Source: Solirubrobacterales bacterium (GTDB taxonomy: Bacteria; Actinomycetota; Thermoleophilia; Solirubrobacterales; 70-9). Taken from it: 64,000 nucleotides of DNA. Shown here in pieces: positions 16,766-23,952 of the stretch (positions are counted from its first letter, which is position 1; each line of letters begins with the position of its first letter). The stretch is from positions 1 to 64,000 of the forward strand of contig JAJNAZ010000004.1 of NCBI GenBank assembly GCA_021155855.1, given 5' to 3'. Both the position numbers and the translations under genes were made by a program. Below the pieces are notes generated by a model that worked only from the letters and a program-made list of their open reading frames with translations, was not told the DNA's origin and made no database searches.

Positions 16766-17968
16766 GTGCGACTGAGGCTCAGACACATCGTCGCCGCGGC
16801 CGCCGTCGCGGGCTGCGGCTACGTGACCGCACCGGCGCTGTCGTCGCAGCCCTATCTGCCTGAGGCAGTGGATTTCGAGCAGGGACTGCCGGCGGTCATC
16901 GCCGTCGACGGGACGCCGTTGGCGAGGAAATCCGACGCCGGGCACCGGCATGCCGGCGAGGGCGCGGTGAGCTTTCGCTCGACGGTGATCACGGCCCCGG
17001 AGCGCTTCGATCTCGCCGGACTCGCGGGCGAGCTCCGCCCGCTCGAGCTGCGTGCTCGCGATCACGGTGGCGAGTGGAGCCGCTGGGTCGAAACCGCGAA
17101 CGGTGACCCGGTCTACTTCGGCGGCGCCGACGAGCTCCAACTCCGCGCCCGGGGATGGCGGCCCTCGGGAACCGTGCACTACGTCAACGTCTCCGGGACG
17201 ACGAGCGAGCTGGGCGGCCTGCTCACCTCCGCGCGCGAGACGATCAACTCCGCCTTCATCTCGGCCTCGGAGGCGCTCGCGCCGTCCGCGCAGGCCGTGC
17301 CGGTGCGCCCGCCGATCGTCAACCGAAGCACCTGGGGCGCAAGCCGGTCCGGGGGCGGCTGCAAGCCGAGAACCTCGCCCAGCTTCGGCAAGGTGAAGGC
17401 CGCCGCCGTCCACCACACGGTGACCTCGAACAAGTACTCGGAGGCCGAGGCGCCGGCGATCGTGCTCGGGATCTGTCGCTTTCATCGCAACGGCAACGGC
17501 TGGAACGACATCGGCTACAACGCGCTCGTGGATCGCTTCGGCAATGTCTATGCCGGCCGCGCCGGCGGGCTCAAGCGTGCGGTGGTCGGAGCGCATGCGC
17601 AGGGCTTCAACGCGCAGACCACCGGCGCCGCCGTGATCGGCACCCACACCGCACTCCCGATCACCCCCGAATCGAAACGGGCGATGGTCGACTACCTCGC
17701 CTGGAAGCTCGCGGTTCACGGCCGCGGCGCGCGGGGAAGGGCGACGATGACCTCGGCCGGGGGCTCGGCGAGCCGCTACGAGGCCGGACGTCGGGTGCGG
17801 ACGAAGAAGGTGATCGGTCACGGGTCGGTCGGGCTCACCGAATGCCCGGGCCATGCGCTGGGCAACGAGATCCGCGCCATCCGGCGCCAGATCCACGAGC
17901 GGATCGAGGCGGGCGGGGCGGCCTCGGCGCCACCGCCGTCCGAGCCAGGCGGGGTCGCCCCGAAGTAG
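16766..17968 (+). CDS. Secreted N-acetylmuramoyl-L-alanine amidase (PGRP/amidase_2 type)
   Basis: A 400-residue secreted protein. The N-terminal 25 residues form a signal peptide (HIVAAAAVAGCGYVTAPALS). Residues about 40-150 make a beta-rich region seen in actinobacterial peptidoglycan-recognition proteins. The catalytic domain starts at RSTWGAS and has zinc-ligand motif AVHHTVTSN, the NDIGYNALVDRFGNVYAGR segment and VIGHGSVGLTECPGHAL, where His and Cys complete the site. The protein would cleave the amide bond between muramic acid and L-alanine outside the cell. Its stop is three bases from the convergent FemAB-like gene. Confidence 0.93.
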   Translation: MRLRLRHIVAAAAVAGCGYVTAPALSSQPYLPEAVDFEQGLPAVIAVDGTPLARKSDAGHRHAGEGAVSFRSTVITAPERFDLAGLAGELRPLELRARDHGGEWSRWVETANGDPVYFGGADELQLRARGWRPSGTVHYVNVSGTTSELGGLLTSARETINSAFISASEALAPSAQAVPVRPPIVNRSTWGASRSGGGCKPRTSPSFGKVKAAAVHHTVTSNKYSEAEAPAIVLGICRFHRNGNGWNDIGYNALVDRFGNVYAGRAGGLKRAVVGAHAQGFNAQTTGAAVIGTHTALPITPESKRAMVDYLAWKLAVHGRGARGRATMTSAGGSASRYEAGRRVRTKKVIGHGSVGLTECPGHALGNEIRAIRRQIHERIEAGGAASAPPPSEPGGVAPK

Positions 17969-17971
17969 GCT

Positions 17972-18940
17972 TCAGCCCGCCCGATAGGCCGGAAAGAATG
18001 TATCGCCGGGACCGGCCGACGGGGCCAGGCGCTCGTACTCGCCGGGGTCGCAGACGAGCTCGTGGGTGCGGAAGGCGAGCTGGTCATTGGCGAAGCCGCG
18101 CTTGAACCTCTCCAGGCCGTCGCCGGTCTCGACGCCGCCGCCGAGATTGAGCGGCACCTCGAGCCGGTCGGCGAGGTCGAGCATCGCCGAGCAGACGTTC
18201 TTGAACGGAGAGGCGACGCGAGCCGCGTCGGCGGTCCCGCCGAGGTAGTAGTGCAGGACGCCGTCGCTGACCGCGGCGATCGCGGCCGCCCCCGGCTCGG
18301 CCCCGCGGCGGGCGACGAGCAGGAAGCTGCGGGCGAAGGAGAGCGCCGCGTCGAGGTACTCGCGGGAGAAGAAGTAGCGCTCGCTCGCCCCGGCGCGGTG
18401 CATCGTCTGCGCGTAGGCGGCAGCGAAGGCGTCGCGGTCCCGCGTCGGCGAGTCCGGGCCCGGGGCCCAGTCCACAGTCCAGCCGGCGCGGGTATTGGCG
18501 CGGATCTGCTCGGCGAGCCGCGAGCGGACCCGGCGCGGCCGCGCCGGATCGTGGATCAGGACCGAGGAGCGCTCGCTTGCGGCTGCCAACCACGGCTCGG
18601 CGCGCAGCCGCTCGCGGGCGAAGATGCTGACCAGGCCGGTCCGCGACCAGTCGACCTCGGCCGGCCCCGGCGGCGGTCCGCCGCCGCTGATCGCGGCGCC
18701 GGGATAGCCATACGGCGAAATCGCGTCGGGGTAGCCGGACCCCTCGATCTCGCGGACGATCAGGGGCACGAGCGCGGTCCGCTCGGCGGTTCGAACGCGC
18801 AGCGTGTGGGTCACCCCTTCGGCATCGAGGAAGGCGCGCGAGCGGAAGAAGTCGTCGCTCCGGGCGGCGGCGCCACGGTCGGCGATCAGCTCCGCCTCGG
18901 CGCGCCCGCCGCCGGCCTCGCCAGGCGTCGCTACTCCCAC
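17972..18940 (-). CDS. FemAB/BioF2-like GNAT acyltransferase
   Basis: A 322-residue protein with tandem GNAT-like folds of the FemAB/acetyltransferase_6 type. Visible parts are an N-terminal PYGYPGAAI strand, EQIRANTRAGW, a YAQTMHRAGASERYFFSREYLDA helix pair and a C-terminal HYYLGGTADAARVASPFKNV with LNLGGGVETGDGLERFKRGF. The last is characteristic of FemAB-like peptidoglycan or glycan aminoacyl/acyl transferases. Start GTG 18938-18940 lies inside the end of the upstream GNAT gene (10-base overlap). It closes a minus-strand run of glycan genes, so a role in decorating an envelope glycan or peptidoglycan bridge is plausible. Confidence 0.82.
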   Translation of the reverse strand: MGVATPGEAGGGRAEAELIADRGAAARSDDFFRSRAFLDAEGVTHTLRVRTAERTALVPLIVREIEGSGYPDAISPYGYPGAAISGGGPPPGPAEVDWSRTGLVSIFARERLRAEPWLAAASERSSVLIHDPARPRRVRSRLAEQIRANTRAGWTVDWAPGPDSPTRDRDAFAAAYAQTMHRAGASERYFFSREYLDAALSFARSFLLVARRGAEPGAAAIAAVSDGVLHYYLGGTADAARVASPFKNVCSAMLDLADRLEVPLNLGGGVETGDGLERFKRGFANDQLAFRTHELVCDPGEYERLAPSAGPGDTFFPAYRAG

Positions 18941-19458
18941 CCGGTGAAGTCCTCGGGCAACAGCCCCCAGACCTGGTTGTCGATCCGCTCCTCGCCGCGG
19001 CGAATCGCCCGGCGCATCACCCCCTCGCGCCGGAAGCCGAGGAAGGTGACCACCTTTTGCGCCGCCTCGTTGGTGGCCGGGATCTCGGCGTGGACGCGGT
19101 GGGCGCGGTGGGTCTCGAATGCCTCGATGCAGGCCTGGCGCTCGGCCTCGCGAGCGACCCCCTTGCCCCAGGCGCCGGGTTCGCCGACCAACACCGCAAG
19201 CTCGGGGCCGAGCTGGCGGTCGAGCCCGAAGAGGGCGACGAAACCGACCGCGGCGTCGTCGCCCTCGATCGTGATCGCCCACTTGCGGTCGGTGGCGGTA
19301 TCGATCGCCCGCTCGACCCAGCCGGCCGCGTCCTCGAGGGTAAAGGTGTCGCGACTGCCGACCAGGTCGGCGGTCACCCGCGGATCGTTGAACCAGCGGT
19401 GAACCGCCGCGGCGTCGTCGGGACGGAAGCTGCGCAGGGCGACGTCGGCCTTGGTCAT
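18931..19458 (-). CDS. GNAT N-acetyltransferase (RimJ/RimL type)
   Basis: A 175-residue acetyltransferase. The LRSFRPDDAAAVHRWFND start, the AVGFVALFGLDR strand, the acetyl-CoA loop PGAWGKGVAREAERQ (R/Q-x-x-G-x-G/A-like) and NEAAQKVVTFLGFRREGVMR are standard for the RimJ/RimL branch, which acetylates protein N-termini or, in glycan loci, sugar amines. ATG 19458 is preferred over an upstream TTG. It overlaps the FemAB-like gene by 10 bases and lies 49 bases after the phosphoglycosyl transferase, so acetylation of a nucleotide-sugar is a reasonable but unproven guess. Confidence 0.85.
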   Translation of the reverse strand: MTKADVALRSFRPDDAAAVHRWFNDPRVTADLVGSRDTFTLEDAAGWVERAIDTATDRKWAITIEGDDAAVGFVALFGLDRQLGPELAVLVGEPGAWGKGVAREAERQACIEAFETHRAHRVHAEIPATNEAAQKVVTFLGFRREGVMRRAIRRGEERIDNQVWGLLPEDFTGWE

Positions 19459-19507
19459 CGGCGACAAGCTACCTCCGCGCCGGTGGGCGGCGGGGGCTGG
19501 CCGCCGC

Positions 19508-20125
19508 TCACCCGTAGAGCCCGTGGCCGGTGAGCAGCAACCGGGCGGTACGGGCGAGGATCCGCAGGTCGAGAGCGGCGGAGCGATGCTCCGTGTACCA
19601 GACGTCGAGCTCGATCCGCTCCTCCCAGGGAATCCCGGCGCGCCCGTTGACCTGGGCCCAGCCGGTGAGCCCCGGCCGGACCGCGAGCCGGCGCCGCTGG
19701 TGCGCCGTGTACTGCTCGACCTGTGCGGCGAGCGTCGGCCGCGGACCGACGATCGCCATCTCCCCGCGCAGCACGTTGACGAGGTTGGGCAGCTCGTCGA
19801 GCGAGAGGCGTCGGAAAAGATGACCGACCCTGGTCACTCGCGGATCGCGGCCGAGCACCGGGGTGCCGACGCCGACCGGGTCGTTGCCGGGATGCATGGT
19901 GCGCAGCTTGAGCAGGTCGAACTCGGCCCCACCGAGGCCCACGCGGCGCGAGCGGTAGATCACCGGACCACGCGAGTCGAGCTTGATCGCGAGCGCGGCG
20001 ACCAGCAACAGCGGCGCGGCGAGCGCCAGGCCCGCGAGCGCCAGCGCGGCGTCGAGCGCGCGCGGAAGGCCGTTGCCCGCCGCTCCGTGCGCGGTGCCCG
20101 GCGCCTGGTGTTCGGTGCTCGTCAA
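19508..20125 (-). CDS. Monotopic phosphoglycosyl transferase (bacterial sugar transferase)
   Basis: A 205-residue minimal PglC/WcaJ-type enzyme that moves a sugar-1-phosphate from a nucleotide sugar to undecaprenyl phosphate, the first step of glycan assembly at the membrane. It has one re-entrant hydrophobic helix (ALDAALALAGLALAAPLLLVAALAI appears as one block), then YRSRRVG, FDLLKLRTM, the catalytic D-E in RLSLDELPNL, VGPRP and RPGLTGWAQVNGR. The TTG at 20123-20125 overlaps the upstream GT2 stop (TTGA). Being small, it lacks the N-terminal domain of WcaJ/WbaP. It is the likely priming enzyme for the adjacent glycosyltransferases. Confidence 0.93.
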   Translation of the reverse strand: MTSTEHQAPGTAHGAAGNGLPRALDAALALAGLALAAPLLLVAALAIKLDSRGPVIYRSRRVGLGGAEFDLLKLRTMHPGNDPVGVGTPVLGRDPRVTRVGHLFRRLSLDELPNLVNVLRGEMAIVGPRPTLAAQVEQYTAHQRRRLAVRPGLTGWAQVNGRAGIPWEERIELDVWYTEHRSAALDLRILARTARLLLTGHGLYG

Positions 20126-21246
20126 CGGGTGCCCTCGGCTTTCTCCCACGCCCCCGGCGTGCCGAGCCGAATTCGGTCCCAGAGCCCGGCGGGGATCGAT
20201 GCGGTGGTGAGCACGTAGTAGCGGGCGAGGCGCAGCACCCGCAGCGGGATCAACCGCGCCAGTGCGGCTGCGGCCAGCAGCGCCAGCTGCAGGGCGAGGG
20301 TGACGAGGTAGAGCGGCGACTCACCGAGCAGTACGAGGTTGGCGGCGAAGGCGCCCAGGTGCACGAACGGCGAGGCGTAGCGGAGCAGCCTGTGGCTGGC
20401 GATCTGGAACGCGTAGGCGGGCCCGTAGCCACGCGGCGAGAGCATCCCGTCGCCGACCACCTCGTCGTAGATCCCGCGCATCATCCGCCGCTTGCGCGCG
20501 AACTCGCCCTCGATCGTCGCCACCATCTTCTCCTCGGCGATCGCCCGCGGCGCGTAGACCGCCCGCCAGCCGCGCTTGGTGAGCATGAACGGGAACGAGA
20601 GGTCGTGGCTCGAGGCAGGCCCGAGCGGCACATACGCGCTGCGGCGCACCGCGTAGATCGCCCCGTTGCCGGCGGTGACGCCCGCGAGACGCGATTCGAG
20701 CGCGCGGATCGCGAGCTCGTAGCGCCAGTAGACGCCCTCCTGGTTCGATCCGCCCTGGTCGAGAAACCGTGCCTGGCCGCAGACGTAGCCGACCTTTGGG
20801 TCGCCGAACGGGGCGACGAGCTCGCGCAGCGCCCCTGGAGCCCAATGGGCGTTGGCGTCGCTGAAGGCGAGCACCTCCCCGCTCGAGCGCTCGACCGCCG
20901 CGTTCTGGGCCTCGATCTTGCCCACCCTGGCGAGCTCGAGCACCCGGTCGGCGCCGGCCGTCCGGGCGAGCTCGGCCGTCCGGTCGACCGAGCCGTCGGA
21001 GGCGACGATCAGCTCGAGCTGCCGTCGCGGATAGTCGAGCGCGAGCACCTCGGCGACCTTGGCCCCGATCACCGCCTCCTCATCGTGGGCGGCGACGATC
21101 AGCGACACCCGCGGCGGCTCCGGCGGGCCGGCGGGCGGCCGCGGGGGCGCCAGGCGGGCCAGCACCGCGAGCAGCAGCGGATACGCGAGGTGGGTGTAGA
21201 GGAGCAGCGCGACCGCAACCCAGAAGACAACCTCGACGACGACCAT
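20122..21246 (-). CDS. Membrane family-2 glycosyltransferase
   Basis: A 374-residue GT2 enzyme. An N-terminal helix (VVFWVAVALLLYTHLAYPLLLAV) precedes the GT-A domain: VSLIVAAHDEEAVI, ASDGSVDRT, the metal-binding SDAN (D-x-D equivalent), GNGAIYAVRR and ARKRRMMRG, which replaces the Q/R-x-x-R-W motif of processive synthases. Three C-terminal membrane helices follow. This layout is that of cellulose-synthase-like or hopanoid/EPS glycosyltransferases. It lies nine bases after the GT4 gene and is coupled to the phosphoglycosyl transferase. Confidence 0.9.
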   Translation of the reverse strand: MVVVEVVFWVAVALLLYTHLAYPLLLAVLARLAPPRPPAGPPEPPRVSLIVAAHDEEAVIGAKVAEVLALDYPRRQLELIVASDGSVDRTAELARTAGADRVLELARVGKIEAQNAAVERSSGEVLAFSDANAHWAPGALRELVAPFGDPKVGYVCGQARFLDQGGSNQEGVYWRYELAIRALESRLAGVTAGNGAIYAVRRSAYVPLGPASSHDLSFPFMLTKRGWRAVYAPRAIAEEKMVATIEGEFARKRRMMRGIYDEVVGDGMLSPRGYGPAYAFQIASHRLLRYASPFVHLGAFAANLVLLGESPLYLVTLALQLALLAAAALARLIPLRVLRLARYYVLTTASIPAGLWDRIRLGTPGAWEKAEGTR

Positions 21247-21255
21247 CGGCGCCGA

Positions 21256-22359
21256 TTATCCGCGGACCAGAGTCCGGTAGACCGCCAGGGTGCGCTCGGC
21301 GACGGCGTCCCAGGAGTAGATCCCGCCCGCCGCGGCCGTCCCCGCGCGGGCGAGCTCCTCGCGTGCAGCGGCGTCGCGGAGGAGGTCGGTGAGCGCGCCC
21401 GCCAGCGCCTCCGGGTCAGCGGGGGGCACCAGGCGAAGCGCCCCGGTCTCGCGGGCGACCTCGCCGAAGCCGCCGACGTCGGTGGCGACGATCGGCCGGG
21501 CGAAGGCGAGCGCCGTGTAGAGAACCCCCGACTGCTCGATCTCACGGTAGGGCAGGACGACGATCTCGGCGCGGCGAAAGTACGCCGGGATCTCTGGATC
21601 GGTGATGAAGCGAGGAACGAAGCGTACGGTCGCCCGGCACCGCGCCGCCAGCCGCTCCAGCGGGTCGAGCGCCATCCGCGGCATGCCGACGATCCAAAGC
21701 TCGGCGCCCTCGACCTCCCGGAACGCCTTTAGGAGCACATCGGTGCCCTTGTATGGGCGCACGAGGCCGAAGCAGAGCACCACGGGCCCCTCGACCGCCG
21801 CGAGCTCGGGCGGCAGGGGGCGCTCGCCGGACTGGTGGCCGAGATGCTCGAACACCCCGTGCGGGATCCGGTGCACGCGAGCCGGATCGGCGACCAGTCC
21901 GCGCAGGCGTTCGGCGCCGGCCTCGGAGTGGGCGATCAATGCATCCATGCGCTCGAACAGGGCCCGCTGTGCGGCGAGCGGCGCCCCGGCGGCGGGCGGC
22001 GGGTCGTGAACGGTGAGCACCCGCGGGCGCGCCGGCAGCAGCAGGCGGTCGAGTGCCGGCGCCGCGAGCCACTGCAGGTGCACGAGGTCGGCCCGTCCGG
22101 CGCGACGGCGCAGGCGCAGCATCCCCGGTAGGTGCTCGACCATGCGCAGCGCCCGGCGGCCGCGCGCTTCTGGGGCGAGCCGGGCGGCGCGCGGATAGAA
22201 GAGCTCTGAGACCTCGTATCCGTCGGCGCCGGGAACGGGGCCGTAGGGAAACCGCGTCGTGATCAGCTCGACCTCGGCGCCGGTGCGCGCCAGCGCCGCG
22301 CACAGGGCGCGGTCGTAAGGGGGCGTGTACGCCGGGGGATCGACCATCTGGATCCGCAT
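21256..22359 (-). CDS. Family-4 glycosyltransferase
   Basis: A 367-residue GT-B-fold retaining glycosyltransferase. The N-terminal acceptor domain ends near VLTVHDPPP, and the donor domain begins with VVLCFGLVRPYKGTDVLLKAF. The E-x7-E-like motif appears as LPYREIEQSGVLYTALAF, followed by VATDVGGFGEV. No membrane helix is obvious, so it should work at the inner face of the membrane on a lipid-linked acceptor. It is the first gene of the minus-strand glycan run. Its ATG is only 16 bases from the divergent GT2 gene's GTG. Confidence 0.93.
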   Translation of the reverse strand: MRIQMVDPPAYTPPYDRALCAALARTGAEVELITTRFPYGPVPGADGYEVSELFYPRAARLAPEARGRRALRMVEHLPGMLRLRRRAGRADLVHLQWLAAPALDRLLLPARPRVLTVHDPPPAAGAPLAAQRALFERMDALIAHSEAGAERLRGLVADPARVHRIPHGVFEHLGHQSGERPLPPELAAVEGPVVLCFGLVRPYKGTDVLLKAFREVEGAELWIVGMPRMALDPLERLAARCRATVRFVPRFITDPEIPAYFRRAEIVVLPYREIEQSGVLYTALAFARPIVATDVGGFGEVARETGALRLVPPADPEALAGALTDLLRDAAAREELARAGTAAAGGIYSWDAVAERTLAVYRTLVRG

Positions 22360-22375
22360 CGGCGACGATTCTGCC

Positions 22376-23329
22376 GTGGACCTGACCTACTGTGTCGTCA
22401 ACACGAACGGCCGGCGCTACGTCGGCGCCTGCCTCGACGCGATCCGTGTGACTGCGCCCGAGGGTCTCGAATACGAGGTGCTGGTGCTCGACAACGCCTC
22501 CACCGACGGATCGGTCGAGGTGATCAAGCGATGGAATGGCGGTTCGGAAGGCCTCGGCGAGCGGCTGCGGCTGATCGAGCTCGGCGAGCGGACCGGCAAG
22601 GCCGAGAACGACTCGCTGCTCATGCGCGAGTCCCAGGCCGACCTCTGCCTGCTGCTCAACGAGGATGCCGAGCTCCGCCCGGGAGCGGTCGACGCGTTGC
22701 TGGGTGCCCTGCGGTCCGATGATCGGGCGGTCGCCGCGGGGGCGAAGCTGCTCGACACCGACGGCGTCGAGCAGCCCTCCGCGTGGCGGCTTCCCGGCCT
22801 GGCCACATCGTTGGCGAGCGCCCTGCTCCTCCACCATGCGCTGGTCACGCAGAGCCGCGGCGCGCGCATCCGCGAGGTCGGCTGGGTCCAATCGGCGGCG
22901 ATGCTGGTGCGCCGGGAGGCGGCGGCCGCGATCGGATTCCTCGATCCCGCGTTCTTCGTCTACTCCGACGAGACCGATCTCTGCAAGCGCCTGCACGATG
23001 CCGGCGGGCGAATCCTCTGGGTGCCGGCGGCCGAGGCCGTTCATCACGAGCAACTTGCCACCGACCGTGACGCCCGGGAGCGCCGAGTGGTTGAGTTCCA
23101 CCGCGGCCGCGACCGCTACCTGCGAAAGCACCACTCTGCCGCGGTGGCGTGGATCGCCCGGTTGCTCTCGGCGTGGACCTACGGCCTGCGGGCGCTCGCC
23201 GGGACGGTGCTGCCCGGCCATGACCCCGGCACCTACATGCTCCACGCTCGCCAGGCGCTCGCCCCCGATCGCGGCGAGGGCCTGCGCGAGGCGGCGGAAG
23301 CGTTCAACCGCCGACACGAGGGGCGGTAG
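22376..23329 (+). CDS. Family-2 glycosyltransferase (rhamnosyltransferase-like)
   Basis: A 317-residue GT2 enzyme beginning VDLTYCVVNTNG. Motifs are VLDNASTDGS (nucleotide site), LLLNEDAEL (metal-binding D-x-D equivalent), VQSAAMLVRREA and FFVYSDETDLCKRLHDAG, the last typical of rhamnosyl-/galactofuranosyl-type enzymes. The C-terminus is helical with one possible membrane-associated stretch. The start is a GTG at 22376. It is transcribed away from the GT4 gene, and the direct and inverted repeats at 23371-23404 follow it. Confidence 0.9.
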   Translation: MDLTYCVVNTNGRRYVGACLDAIRVTAPEGLEYEVLVLDNASTDGSVEVIKRWNGGSEGLGERLRLIELGERTGKAENDSLLMRESQADLCLLLNEDAELRPGAVDALLGALRSDDRAVAAGAKLLDTDGVEQPSAWRLPGLATSLASALLLHHALVTQSRGARIREVGWVQSAAMLVRREAAAAIGFLDPAFFVYSDETDLCKRLHDAGGRILWVPAAEAVHHEQLATDRDARERRVVEFHRGRDRYLRKHHSAAVAWIARLLSAWTYGLRALAGTVLPGHDPGTYMLHARQALAPDRGEGLREAAEAFNRRHEGR

Positions 23330-23370
23330 GCCACGCGGCCGGTCTTCGTCAGTCCGTCGTAGCATTGTGT

Positions 23371-23404
23371 CTTTCGTCACTTAGACAGGGTGACTTTCGT
23401 CACT
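23371..23404. promoter_or_regulatory. Direct and inverted repeats, candidate operator
   Basis: CTTTCGTCACT occurs at 23371-23381 and again at 23394-23404, 23 bases apart, about two helical turns. The second copy lies in a perfect inverted repeat, GTGAC-TTTC-GTCAC (23390-23403). The cluster is about 110-140 bases upstream of the NTF2-like/peroxidase genes and could bind a dimeric repressor or activator. Confidence 0.4.
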
Positions 23405-23510
23405 CGGCCTTGGCGGCGACCTCGACGGCGGTAGGATCGTGGGCGAGCCTGATTTGTCTTTGCGCGCCGGGGTCGGTCTCCACGACGTCCGGCGAGGAGG
23501 GTCGCTGGAC

Positions 23511-23924
23511 TTGGCGGAGCACAACGTCGAACTCGTAAAGAGCGTCTACCGGGCGGTGAACGACGACGACCTGCCCGCCTTCCTCGCATTGATGCATCCC
23601 GACGTCGAGCTGACGACCTCCGGCGCCTACCCGGATTTCCACAACTCCTACCGGGGTCATACCGGTGCCGTTGACTACTGGAAGGCGGTGCGCGACGTCT
23701 GGGACGCGTTCTCGATCGAGATCGGGCGCTGCGAGCCGGTCGGCGACCAGGTCGTGGTCCTGGTGCGCCAGGAGGTCGAGGGCCGCGACGGGATCGTGGT
23801 CGAGCACGACTGGGGCCACCTGTTCTCGTTTGCGGATGGTCGCATCCGACGGGTGCGCGCGTACGTCAGTTGGCAGGCGGCGATGGAAACGGCGAGCCTC
23901 GCGAGCGGCGCCGGGCGAGGGTAG
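23511..23924 (+). CDS. NTF2-like / SnoaL-like protein upstream of the peroxidase
   Basis: A 137-residue NTF2-like protein. The AEHNVELVKSVYRAVNDDDLPAFLALMHPDVEL start is a textbook SnoaL-like opening (here in two adjoining pieces), and VVEHDWGHLFSFADGRIRRVRAYVSW is the final sheet. A TTG at 23511 with GAGGAGGG nine bases upstream is chosen; a GTG at 23439 in the same frame is possible. It precedes the haem peroxidase by 28 bases on the same strand, so the two may work on related substrates. Confidence 0.75.
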   Translation: MAEHNVELVKSVYRAVNDDDLPAFLALMHPDVELTTSGAYPDFHNSYRGHTGAVDYWKAVRDVWDAFSIEIGRCEPVGDQVVVLVRQEVEGRDGIVVEHDWGHLFSFADGRIRRVRAYVSWQAAMETASLASGAGRG

Positions 23925-23952
23925 CCCGGGACGATCGGCAGCGCTGCCCGCC

